Assembly: GCA_039986595.1 (NCBI GenBank)
Contig: JBDWQJ010000010.1
Span: 1-64,000 of the forward strand
DNA length: 64,000 nt
Direction: 5' to 3'
Source: Lentilitoribacter sp039986595
GTDB lineage: Bacteria > Pseudomonadota > Alphaproteobacteria > Rhizobiales > Rhizobiaceae
Shown: in pieces, positions 34,050-41,374 of the stretch
How the letters are laid out: each line of letters starts with the position of its first letter
Position numbering within the stretch: position 1 is the stretch's first letter
Translations under genes and position numbers: made by a program
The notes under the pieces: generated by a model
Told to the model about the DNA's origin: nothing
The model's database searches: none
What the model saw: the letters and a program-made list of their open reading frames with translations, nothing else

Positions 34050-35384
34050 ATGAAAAAACACTTGTTCGCACCATTTTCTAAAAGGTTGAAAGTTGGTCAA
34101 ACCATCACTGATATGGCGCTTTCGGCTTTAAAGAAGGCCCAAGATGCGCAAGGTTGTTTTGTAAGCCTGCAAACTGAAGATCAGATCATACAAAGATGCG
34201 CGCAAGTGGAAGCACAAATCGCAAATGGTGCAGAGCTTCCCTTAGCTGGTATTCCTTTTTGCGTAAAAGATAATATTTACGTCAAAGGTATGGTGACGAG
34301 TTCAAACTGTCCCGGGTTTGGCGATGTTGCAACCTATTCCGCGCCAGCATTGGTAAAGGCTGAAGAAGCGGGTGCAATTCTAATCGGTAAGAATACCATG
34401 GATCAATTTGCAACTGGTTTGAATGGGACGCGTACGCCTGAGCCTTTGTGCCGTAATTCCATCGACCCGACCATGATCCCTGGCGGTTCTTCATCGGGTT
34501 CGGCAGTTGCAGTAGCGCTTGATATTTGCGGCTTTTCATTGGGCAGTGATACCGGTGGTTCCGGACGGGTGCCAGCTGCGGCAAACGGTATTGTCGGTTT
34601 TAAACCAACGCCGGGTTCCATTTCTGGTCGCGGTCTTGTTTATTGCAATCGTAGCTTTGATATTATTCCTATTTTTGCGAAATCTGTCGAAGACGCAAAA
34701 GTAGTTTTTGATGCCATTGGTGGGCCAGATCCAGAGGATCCATTTGCGTATTGGGGTAGTCAAATTACAAATGAAGACAGCTCTGAGAACATCTTTGCAA
34801 TCCCTTCAACATTAGATCATTTTGGTGATCTCTCAGCCCAGCAAGTCCATCAAGACAATTTGCAAATGCTCAAACAATCAGGGGTTTCATTTAAAGAAAT
34901 TGATTTTGAACCATTTTCGAAGATTGGACAAAAAGTCTTTGGTTCGGCGTTAGTTGCTGAACGGTTGATTGATTACGGAGACTTTATTGAACAAAGCCCC
35001 GAATTGGTTTTGGAGCCTGTTGCGAAAGCAATCAACAACGGTCGGACATATTCTGCAAGGGTTTTGTATGAGACCTTACATGAGATTGCCGAGTTGAAAA
35101 TTGAATGTATGAAACAACTTGAAGGTACATCTGGCCTTGTTTTGCCGACAATACCTAGGCTTTACAAAATCAAAGAGATGCTTGCCAATCCCATGGAGCT
35201 GAACAACGTTATGGGGACTTATACCTATTTTGCAAATCCAATTGGTTTTTCTGCAATCGCCATCCCAGGGATGCCGCGCTCGGATGGTCTGCCATCAAGT
35301 ATTTGTCTTGCAGGACCTGCTGGTTCTGACGCTGCCAATTTAAAACATGCCTGTTTGTTTGAGAAGTTGCTTGTAAAAGAGTAA
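34050..35384 (+). CDS. Amidase resembling the catalytic domain of allophanate hydrolase
   Basis: A 444-residue amidase-signature enzyme. The Ser-cisSer-Lys triad can be placed at K73 (CVKDNI), S147 and S171 (IPGGSSSGSAVAVA and SLGSDTGGSGRVPAA), by position the same as K91, S165 and S189 known for AtzF. Sequence is closest to AtzF-type amidases and to the gene at 59409, but the C-terminal domain of about 130 residues present there is missing. It may hydrolyse an amide released by the M20 hydrolase; the natural substrate is unknown. It ends the operon. Confidence 0.8.
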   Translation: MKKHLFAPFSKRLKVGQTITDMALSALKKAQDAQGCFVSLQTEDQIIQRCAQVEAQIANGAELPLAGIPFCVKDNIYVKGMVTSSNCPGFGDVATYSAPALVKAEEAGAILIGKNTMDQFATGLNGTRTPEPLCRNSIDPTMIPGGSSSGSAVAVALDICGFSLGSDTGGSGRVPAAANGIVGFKPTPGSISGRGLVYCNRSFDIIPIFAKSVEDAKVVFDAIGGPDPEDPFAYWGSQITNEDSSENIFAIPSTLDHFGDLSAQQVHQDNLQMLKQSGVSFKEIDFEPFSKIGQKVFGSALVAERLIDYGDFIEQSPELVLEPVAKAINNGRTYSARVLYETLHEIAELKIECMKQLEGTSGLVLPTIPRLYKIKEMLANPMELNNVMGTYTYFANPIGFSAIAIPGMPRSDGLPSSICLAGPAGSDAANLKHACLFEKLLVKE

Positions 35385-35419
35385 CGTTTGTTTTCGCTCA
35401 TTAAACTGATAGCTGAAGA

Positions 35420-35433
35420 ATATTGATCAATAT
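35420..35433. promoter_or_regulatory. 14-bp perfect palindrome ATATTGATCAATAT
   Basis: A perfect palindrome lies at the stop codon of the Crp-family gene, between two convergent genes. The core TTGATCAA looks like two touching halves of an FNR-type site without the usual 4-base spacer. At a convergent junction a promoter role is unlikely; a protein-binding or RNA-stability role is possible. Confidence 0.25.
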
Positions 35434-36167
35434 AGTCCTGACAAACTGTCAATTTTTTTAACGCGGATATCCTTGCGGTTTACATAGACGATGCCGCGGT
35501 TTTGTAGTTTTTCAAAAGATTGAGTTACCCATTGTCGAGTGGCGCCGACAATCGATGCAATTTGTTCGAATGTGATTGTTCGCTCAATGATAATTTCATC
35601 ATTTTCGTGAATTCCCTGCGCCGAAGCTAAGATAACAAGAAGTTGCTCAAGTCGTTCAGACACACTTCTTGTACCCAACATTTGTATCAGTGCAGAATAG
35701 CATTTTCCCTTATAGACAAGCCCGTCAATGACGGCGATCGCAATGTCCGGAATTTCGCGAACCAGCCGTTTCATAGTTGCGCCAGATAAAAACAAAAGTT
35801 CTGTTTTTTCCATAGCATCGCCGGACCAAATGTGAAGCCCGCCACCAAAGACCTCCGGCCCCCCTACAAAATGACCTGGGGTCCAATAAGCCAAGGTAAT
35901 CTCACGGCCTGATGGTCCTGTATAGTATGAACGCATGCGTCCAGATTCAACAATCCAAACACCTTTATGCTTATCACCTTGGAAAAATAAGTTCTGACCT
36001 TTTTCTACGCTAACTTTGGTTCCGAGTTTTCTAACAGTCGACAAATCTTCATCTGTTAAATTTGAAAGAAAAGTACTACCCTCATTTAATCCCATGAGAT
36101 ATTCAGAGAGATAGATTGCACTGGGGTTGTCATTATGCTCTTCCAACAGATTTACCCTTTGCAGCAT
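35427..36167 (-). CDS. Crp/Fnr-family transcriptional regulator
   Basis: A 246-residue protein with an N-terminal cyclic-nucleotide-binding-like beta barrel (about 30-150) and a C-terminal Crp helix-turn-helix (about 185-235; ITFEQIASIVGATRQWVTQS). It has no N-terminal cysteine cluster, so it is not an FNR oxygen sensor, and the cNMP-binding RS residues are not obvious (residues near HIWSGDAMEKTELL). Ligand unknown. It is encoded 210 bases downstream of the ABC ATPase gene at 36378, and probably governs that importer or the redox module. Confidence 0.85.
   Translation of the reverse strand: MLQRVNLLEEHNDNPSAIYLSEYLMGLNEGSTFLSNLTDEDLSTVRKLGTKVSVEKGQNLFFQGDKHKGVWIVESGRMRSYYTGPSGREITLAYWTPGHFVGGPEVFGGGLHIWSGDAMEKTELLFLSGATMKRLVREIPDIAIAVIDGLVYKGKCYSALIQMLGTRSVSERLEQLLVILASAQGIHENDEIIIERTITFEQIASIVGATRQWVTQSFEKLQNRGIVYVNRKDIRVKKIDSLSGLY
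35439..35459 (+). terminator. Weak terminator after the amidase gene
   Basis: TGACA (35439-35443) and TGTCA (35447-35451) form a short stem with a 3-base loop, followed by seven T residues at 35453-35459. It lies in the last codons of the convergent regulator gene. The stem is short, so efficiency is uncertain. Confidence 0.4.
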
Positions 36168-36377
36168 TCATCGCTCCTTGGAAGCAAGATATGCTGATAC
36201 TATAACAATATAGCTATCGGCGAAAGGTCTTGCAGTTGTTTGAATGCAATATTTCAGCAAATAATTGCCTGCTATTCTAAAGAGTTGCATTGCTTGAAAA
36301 ATTCGATTTCATTGTTAATATTGCGAGTTAAAAAGCTTATGAAAAGTTTAAAAAAATCAGGTTACATGAATGCGTCA

Positions 36378-37217
36378 TTACTTGTTTTGCTCCTCAAATG
36401 CTCTTAAACTTTCCGAACGAATTGACTGAAGGCATTCCTGTTTTGCGCTTATAAAAATTGGACTGGTTGCCATTTCAGGTTGGCGGGGACGCTCAAGACC
36501 AATGCGCATGTCATTGATGATTTTGCCCGGTGTAGCACTCATGACCAAAACACGGTCACTTAAAAAGACAGCTTCATCAACATCGTGCGTTACAAATAAA
36601 ACAGTAATGCCAAACTCCTTCCAAATATCTAAAAGGTTTTCCTGCATCATTAATCGTGTCTGCGCATCAAGCGCGCCAAAAGGTTCATCCATCAGTAAAA
36701 CCGACGGGTAATTGGCAAGCGCACGTGCGATTCCGACCCTTTGTTGCATACCACCTGACAATTCTGCAGGGTATCTGTTGCCAAATTTTGAAAGCCCAAC
36801 CATGCTTAGAAATGTGTTGGCAATTGATCCAGCTTCATCATTGGATTTACCGGCCATTTTTGGGCCAAAAGCAATGTTCTCATAAACAGTCTTCCAAGGA
36901 AGTAGGGAATATTGCTGGAATACCATGCCTCTATCAGGGCCCGGGCTTGATATTGTTTTGCCGTCGACCACCACTTCGCCTGTTGTTGGTTGAACATAAC
37001 CTGCAACGGTGTTCATTAATGTTGATTTGCCACAGCCGGATGGCCCTAAGATACAGACAAATTCTCCAGGCTCGATGGTGATTGTCGTGTTCTCTACGGC
37101 TTTGTGTTCTGATCCTGATTTTCCAAAAGTCACAGACACATCTTTAAATTCAATCCGACCATCGCCAGTAGAATTTTGTTTGATTTCTGGGCGCTTAAAA
37201 TTGATTACATCAAGCAT
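36378..37217 (-). CDS. ABC transporter ATP-binding protein (SsuB/TauB-like), second importer
   Basis: A 279-residue ATPase with Walker A GPSGCGKST, signature LSGGMQQRVGIARALANYPS and Walker B LLMDEPFGALDA. It is a close paralogue of the ATPase at 33172. The start ATG 37217 overlaps the stop of the small membrane protein gene by eight bases. With the permease at 37500 and the binding protein at 38483 it forms a second importer of the nitrate/sulfonate/taurine family. Confidence 0.92.
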   Translation of the reverse strand: MLDVINFKRPEIKQNSTGDGRIEFKDVSVTFGKSGSEHKAVENTTITIEPGEFVCILGPSGCGKSTLMNTVAGYVQPTTGEVVVDGKTISSPGPDRGMVFQQYSLLPWKTVYENIAFGPKMAGKSNDEAGSIANTFLSMVGLSKFGNRYPAELSGGMQQRVGIARALANYPSVLLMDEPFGALDAQTRLMMQENLLDIWKEFGITVLFVTHDVDEAVFLSDRVLVMSATPGKIINDMRIGLERPRQPEMATSPIFISAKQECLQSIRSESLRAFEEQNK

Positions 37218-37500
37218 GTTGCACTCCTACTTGCATGGCATTCCCGTTAAGATTGAGCCATCTGTTACGGCTATTAAGTGAGAAATATTTCCGCGCCAAT
37301 TGATTTGTCGTATTATTAGTAATTGCCTCAGAACTTTGAGCCTTTTGGTCAAATATCTCATGGCTTGGTACCGCTTGATAATGCACAATATGTGCAAAGA
37401 GCGCGATAAGTTGGAAGAGCACCAAAGTTAACAAGCTCCAAATTATCAAGCAGTACCAACTGGTTTGGGATGTTCGCCCAAAAAGGGGAACTATACCCAT
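37210..37500 (-). CDS. Small membrane protein inside the ABC operon
   Basis: A 96-residue protein not recognised in any family. One hydrophobic helix lies at about residues 15-38 (CLIIWSLLTLVLFQLIALFA); the rest is a polar, Asn/Gln-rich segment. The start is probably ATG 37500, because it overlaps the permease stop (TAATG); an ATG at 37521 is also in frame. Its end overlaps the ATPase start by eight bases. Coupling on both sides argues that it is translated and belongs to the transporter, perhaps as an accessory subunit. That role is an inference. Confidence 0.6.
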   Translation of the reverse strand: MGIVPLFGRTSQTSWYCLIIWSLLTLVLFQLIALFAHIVHYQAVPSHEIFDQKAQSSEAITNNTTNQLARKYFSLNSRNRWLNLNGNAMQVGVQHA

Positions 37501-38420
37501 TATCTTGTGAACCTTTGCCATTTTAAAAGCGGGCTGGTTATGAATTTAATGGCGGCGGTTGAAGCGGTCCCTAAAATGCCAATAACAAGCATGCCCAGCA
37601 CAATGTCTGGTGTTCTTACAAGTGAATAGGCGTCCCAGGTAAAGTAGCCGATGCCATATTGTCCGGAGATGATTTCCCCTGCAAGCAGAGAGAACCACGC
37701 AACGCCCATGGCAATGGCAAGACCGGCTGTGATTGATGGTAAAGCGGCGGGGAAAATAACATGCCTAAAAATATCAAATTTTGAGGCTCCGAGTGACGTT
37801 GCCGCGCGCACCAAAACCTCTGGCGTTTGTTGAACACCATGAATTGTGTTGAGCACAACTGGGAAAATGGCCCCCAGACAAGTAATGAAAATGATAGATG
37901 ATTCTTCTGTTGGCCACATCAAAATCGCAAGTGGTATCCATGCAACAGCTGGAATTGGTCGCATAATTTCGATGTAGGGTGCAAACCATGCGCGCAAAAC
38001 TGCGTTTCGACCCATTGCAATTCCAAGCATTATGCCAATACCGGACGCGAGCAAGAAACTAATTCCCACACGCCGCAGACTGACCAAAATATGGGTATAA
38101 AACTCAGGGTCAAAAATATTGGCCAACGTTGATTGAAAGACTTCAGATGGCAAGGGAATATTGGTGAAATTTATGAATAAGTCTAGTTTGTAGGTCGCTG
38201 CGAAATGCCAAAAGATGAGGCCTGTTAGCGCTGAAATTAAAGACAATAAAAAATGAACTTGCCATGGCTTTATCTCAAAAAGAGAGGTTTTTTTATGCGC
38301 AGAATAATTGTTTTCAACCGTTGGTGCTGAGTGTGGTCTAGGCGCTTTTGATATGTCGTATTTGCCGGGGACATCGGGCGCTATATCTATGGTTTTCTTT
38401 TGGGTTGGCATGCCAATCAT
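37500..38420 (-). CDS. ABC transporter permease (SsuC/NrtB-like), second importer
   Basis: The 306-residue permease has a polar N-terminal extension of about 60 residues and then six or so membrane helices. The EAA loop AATSLGASKFDIFRHVIFPA near residue 205 is typical. EIMRPIPAVAWIPLAILMWP is the conserved segment before it. It lies 62 bases after the binding-protein gene, whose stop is at 38483. Confidence 0.9.
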   Translation of the reverse strand: MIGMPTQKKTIDIAPDVPGKYDISKAPRPHSAPTVENNYSAHKKTSLFEIKPWQVHFLLSLISALTGLIFWHFAATYKLDLFINFTNIPLPSEVFQSTLANIFDPEFYTHILVSLRRVGISFLLASGIGIMLGIAMGRNAVLRAWFAPYIEIMRPIPAVAWIPLAILMWPTEESSIIFITCLGAIFPVVLNTIHGVQQTPEVLVRAATSLGASKFDIFRHVIFPAALPSITAGLAIAMGVAWFSLLAGEIISGQYGIGYFTWDAYSLVRTPDIVLGMLVIGILGTASTAAIKFITSPLLKWQRFTR

Positions 38421-38482
38421 CCTTTCCGCAATAAGGGCCCATGGCGAAACATCGCCATAGGCCGTTTTTGAGGTTTATTTGT

Positions 38483-39850
38483 TTAGCCTGAAATGGCCCC
38501 TAAAATTGTGTCATAATCTGTCAGGCTGCCGCTTGCGCCTTTAGCAAACATGTCTGCATCAGTTTTTTTCAAAAATGCTGCATATCCATCTTCGGATTCG
38601 ACGTAAAACGCTCTGTTTCCAAATAATTTAAGGCCAGAGCTCTCGTCGTAAACATAGGTTGCAAGTGGTGCAAAACCCGTGTCACGGATGGCTGCAAGAG
38701 CTTCAAAAAACGCTTCGTATGTTTCATATGCAGAAATGCCATCTCTGGGATGCCAAATTTCATATGGAAGACCTTCATTATCAATGGCGGTGTCGACAAC
38801 TGAGCTGACTAAAGCTTCATAGTCTTGTCCTGCAAGACCCATGCCTTTGATCACATAACTATCATCAACCCATTTATCGAAATCAAGTGGTGGTACATCG
38901 CGTTCACGAACCAAAAGCGAATGACTGTCTTTCAAGCTGGCAACCCATTCTGGTTTAATGGACGATTCAAACGTGGAAATGCCGCCTTTACTAAAATAAA
39001 GATAGAGCACTTCTTTTTCGATCCCAGTCCATTCCGATACTTTGATTGCTGCATTTAGCGGATCGTTGTTTAACCAATCCTGCGCCTCAAGTGTTGCTTT
39101 GATATAGGCATCAACAATTTCGGGATGTTCTTCAGCAAAGGACTTGATGACAACTGTCCCGTGGAAGGTGGGAATAAGAGATTCGCTACCGTCATAGACC
39201 TTGCGTCCAGTACCTCGAAATTCCATTACCTCAGACCAAGGTGTGAAATCTACGTGCGCATCAATTCTGCCCGTAGCAATATTGTTCACGCCGACTGGTG
39301 GGCTTTGGTTTGTTAAAGTGATGTCTTCTGAAAGACCGGTTGAACTTAAGACACTCAAGAACATGCCCCAAGCCGCACTGCCAAATGGCGCTGATACGGT
39401 TTTGCCTTTTAAGTCTTCCAATTCATAAACATCAGAATCAACAGGGACAACTAAACCGTTGCCGGTACCTTTTAAATTATATCCAGTGACCTGAATGAAT
39501 AGGGATTCGTCATTGCCACCTTTTTGAAAGTTTGCACCATTCACAATAAGAGGATAATCGCCCATGACACCGAAGTGTAGCTTACCAGCAATCATTTGGT
39601 TGGTGATTGGCGGTCCTGATGTGTAATCACGATAGATAAGATCGTATTCAACGCCGTCGTACTTTCCTGTCGTTGGAAGGTATTTTTCAAACAAACCCAA
39701 CTTTTCGATGATGATGCCGCCTGGCACTGTATTTGTTACTGTGCTCTGGTGCCCAACGCCGACAGTTATAGTTTCAGCGGATACAGTGCTTGTTAGCATT
39801 GCTACACTTGCCGCAATAATTGCGCCTTTGATCATTTTTCCTTTGATCAT
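38483..39850 (-). CDS. ABC substrate-binding protein with NosL-like C-terminal domain
   Basis: A 455-residue periplasmic protein: signal peptide to about residue 25 (ending VSAE), then an NrtA/SsuA-like binding domain (about 27-330; KLHFGVMGDYPLIVNGANF, LKGKTVSAPFGSAAWGMFL, GRIDAHVDFTPWSEVMEF). Residues about 370-455 do not belong to that fold and resemble the second half of NosL: ATYVYDESSG, NRAFYVESEDGYAAFLKKTD and ADMFAKGASGSLTDYDTI. The copper-binding CxxC/CxM part of NosL is absent. The transported ligand is unknown; the length is about 120 residues over the family norm. Confidence 0.75.
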   Translation of the reverse strand: MIKGKMIKGAIIAASVAMLTSTVSAETITVGVGHQSTVTNTVPGGIIIEKLGLFEKYLPTTGKYDGVEYDLIYRDYTSGPPITNQMIAGKLHFGVMGDYPLIVNGANFQKGGNDESLFIQVTGYNLKGTGNGLVVPVDSDVYELEDLKGKTVSAPFGSAAWGMFLSVLSSTGLSEDITLTNQSPPVGVNNIATGRIDAHVDFTPWSEVMEFRGTGRKVYDGSESLIPTFHGTVVIKSFAEEHPEIVDAYIKATLEAQDWLNNDPLNAAIKVSEWTGIEKEVLYLYFSKGGISTFESSIKPEWVASLKDSHSLLVRERDVPPLDFDKWVDDSYVIKGMGLAGQDYEALVSSVVDTAIDNEGLPYEIWHPRDGISAYETYEAFFEALAAIRDTGFAPLATYVYDESSGLKLFGNRAFYVESEDGYAAFLKKTDADMFAKGASGSLTDYDTILGAISG

Positions 39851-40086
39851 AATTGTCTCCTAAATCGTAGTGTCACTTAGGTGCTCTTAGTCAAAACTAA
39901 GCGCGAAAAAGAAGGTAGGTCAAATCTAAAATGCAAAAAAATGAACAAAAATTGATATTTATTGAAAAATGATTATTTTATGTGCAATTGGTAAGCATAA
40001 TGATCTATTTTTATTCGATTTTGGAGTGATTATTTTTAGTAAATTGTATAATAATTTCAATATGTTAATTGAAAATATTAGACGAC
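39851..40086. other. AT-rich intergenic region upstream of the second importer
   Basis: This 236-base stretch holds no gene. It is strongly AT-rich and lies between the terminator of the redox operon and the binding-protein gene, so it must contain the promoter of the importer. Apart from the partial FNR-like site at 39952, I see no clear -35/-10 pair. Confidence 0.5.
39952..39965 (-). promoter_or_regulatory. Partial FNR/Crp-like site upstream of the second importer
   Basis: TTGATATTTATTGA resembles the FNR/Crp-type TTGAT-N4-ATCAA, with one good and one poor half. It lies about 100 bases upstream of the binding-protein start at 39850, in the AT-rich intergenic stretch. A Crp-family regulator is encoded at 35427. 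Weak pattern match. Confidence 0.2.
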
Positions 40087-40117
40087 AAAAACTGCCTCGA
40101 CGAAGGTCGGGGCAGTT
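40087..40117 (-). terminator. Rho-independent terminator after the redox operon
   Basis: On the minus strand, AACTGCCCCGAC (40117-40106) pairs with GTCGAGGCAGTT (40101-40090) with one mismatch and a 4-base loop, followed by a run of five T (40091-40087). It lies 30 bases after the HEAT-repeat gene and separates the redox operon from the second importer operon. Confidence 0.75.
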
Positions 40118-40146
40118 GGCTAAATTTTAGTTGTTTTAAGCGTCTT

Positions 40147-41109
40147 TTAGGACGTTTTTTGAGCTAACTTATCAAGCGCCCAGCGAACGTTTTTACGCAC
40201 ATCCGGATCACCATCATCGACATAATCCAAAAGATATTTCTCGGTGCCAGGGACGGCTAATTCGCCTAATGATGCAGAACATTCTTTCCTTAGATTTGGA
40301 ATTTGTGTAGGCATCATCGAACCAATTTTATCCGCTGCTTTTTCAACCTTAAGACGGGCTAAAGAGCGTGCTGATTTTAATCGAACTTGCCAATATTCAT
40401 CATCCAGTGCAGTGATCAAAGGATCTGCTGCATCCAGACTACCAGTTTTGGTAAGAGTTTCAGCGGCAGCTTCGCGGACTTGCCAATTTTCATCGTCCAA
40501 AGCTTTAATTAGGGTTTGTTCTGAACGTTCATTTTTTGAAAAACCAAGCGCTGCCACGGCCACTTTGCGCACGTCAGCGCTTTGATCTGTTGTGGCCGAC
40601 ATTAAAGCCGGTAAAGCGCTTTCATCCTGTAACCATCCAATCACACCGACCGCAGCACCTCTTATGGCTTTGGATGGACTTGTGAGGGCATTAATCGCAG
40701 GGCCTAAAGCTTCAGGGCGACGTAGTTCTTTTAATCCACCAAACGCAGCCACCGTCAAGAATTCATCTTCGTCATTAAGACAATCAAGTAAGGGTGTACC
40801 AGCGTCCGGATCTTTAAGTTCGGTCAAACTAACAGCTGCAGCTTCTCGTACACGTTCTGATGCGTCTTTGAGTGCTACAATCAGCGCCGATGATGTTTCT
40901 GGTCCATCAAAATCTGTTAAGGCTTGCGCCGCTTTAAGCCGCACACCCTCATCACTATCCGTTATCGCTTTTGCGATGAATGGTATTGCATTTGGATCAG
41001 CACTATCTGCAAGGTCCATGACAGCAACAATACGTGCCCCTGAATCAGGATCGTCAAGCGCTTCAGCTAGGTCTTCAATGTCGTCAAAATCTTCAAAAAT
41101 AGCGTTCAT
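40147..41109 (-). CDS. HEAT-repeat protein
   Basis: A 320-residue soluble protein built of about eight to nine HEAT/PBS-lyase-like repeats from residue 20 to the end, each with the pattern of two helices and conserved Asp/Arg/Ala (ALDDPDSGARIVAVMDLADS, ALKDASERVREAAAVSLTEL, ALDDENWQVREAAAETLTKT). Such scaffolds bind other proteins; phycobilin lyase activity is not implied. It is the last gene of the DUF971-flavoprotein-ferredoxin operon, five bases after the ferredoxin stop. ATG 41109 is chosen because the region before it is the ferredoxin coding end; no good ribosome site is visible. Confidence 0.85.
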   Translation of the reverse strand: MNAIFEDFDDIEDLAEALDDPDSGARIVAVMDLADSADPNAIPFIAKAITDSDEGVRLKAAQALTDFDGPETSSALIVALKDASERVREAAAVSLTELKDPDAGTPLLDCLNDEDEFLTVAAFGGLKELRRPEALGPAINALTSPSKAIRGAAVGVIGWLQDESALPALMSATTDQSADVRKVAVAALGFSKNERSEQTLIKALDDENWQVREAAAETLTKTGSLDAADPLITALDDEYWQVRLKSARSLARLKVEKAADKIGSMMPTQIPNLRKECSASLGELAVPGTEKYLLDYVDDGDPDVRKNVRWALDKLAQKTS

Positions 41110-41114
41110 ATCAT

Positions 41115-41363
41115 TTACTTTAATAGGTAGGGAATATTTACGGTTACAGCGCCGGTTGGGCAGTCTGCCTCGCATGGCATGCAATACCAGCATTCATCGT
41201 ACTGCATGAAGGCTGTTTTTGATTTTGGCCCTTCGGCCATGTCCTTAATGCGAAGAACATCAAGCGGGCAGACATCAACGCACACCGTGCAACCTTTATC
41301 TGCTATACATAAGTCATCATCGACAACAACTGGGACAGTAGTGGATGTTTGTGCTAAAGGCAT
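41115..41363 (-). CDS. AprB-like ferredoxin with two [4Fe-4S] clusters
   Basis: An 82-residue ferredoxin with eight cysteines: C19, C25, C28, C32 and C58, C61, C64, C68, the last group in DECWYCMPCEADCPTGAV. The CWxC spacing and the following VNIPYLL resemble the beta subunit of adenylylsulfate reductase (MCWECYSCVK...CPQGAI), but the protein lacks the long AprB tail. It lies 11 bases after the AprA-like gene and should pass electrons to or from its FAD. The true AprBA reaction is not assumed. Confidence 0.85.
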   Translation of the reverse strand: MPLAQTSTTVPVVVDDDLCIADKGCTVCVDVCPLDVLRIKDMAEGPKSKTAFMQYDECWYCMPCEADCPTGAVTVNIPYLLK

Positions 41364-41374
41364 ATTACTAATTC

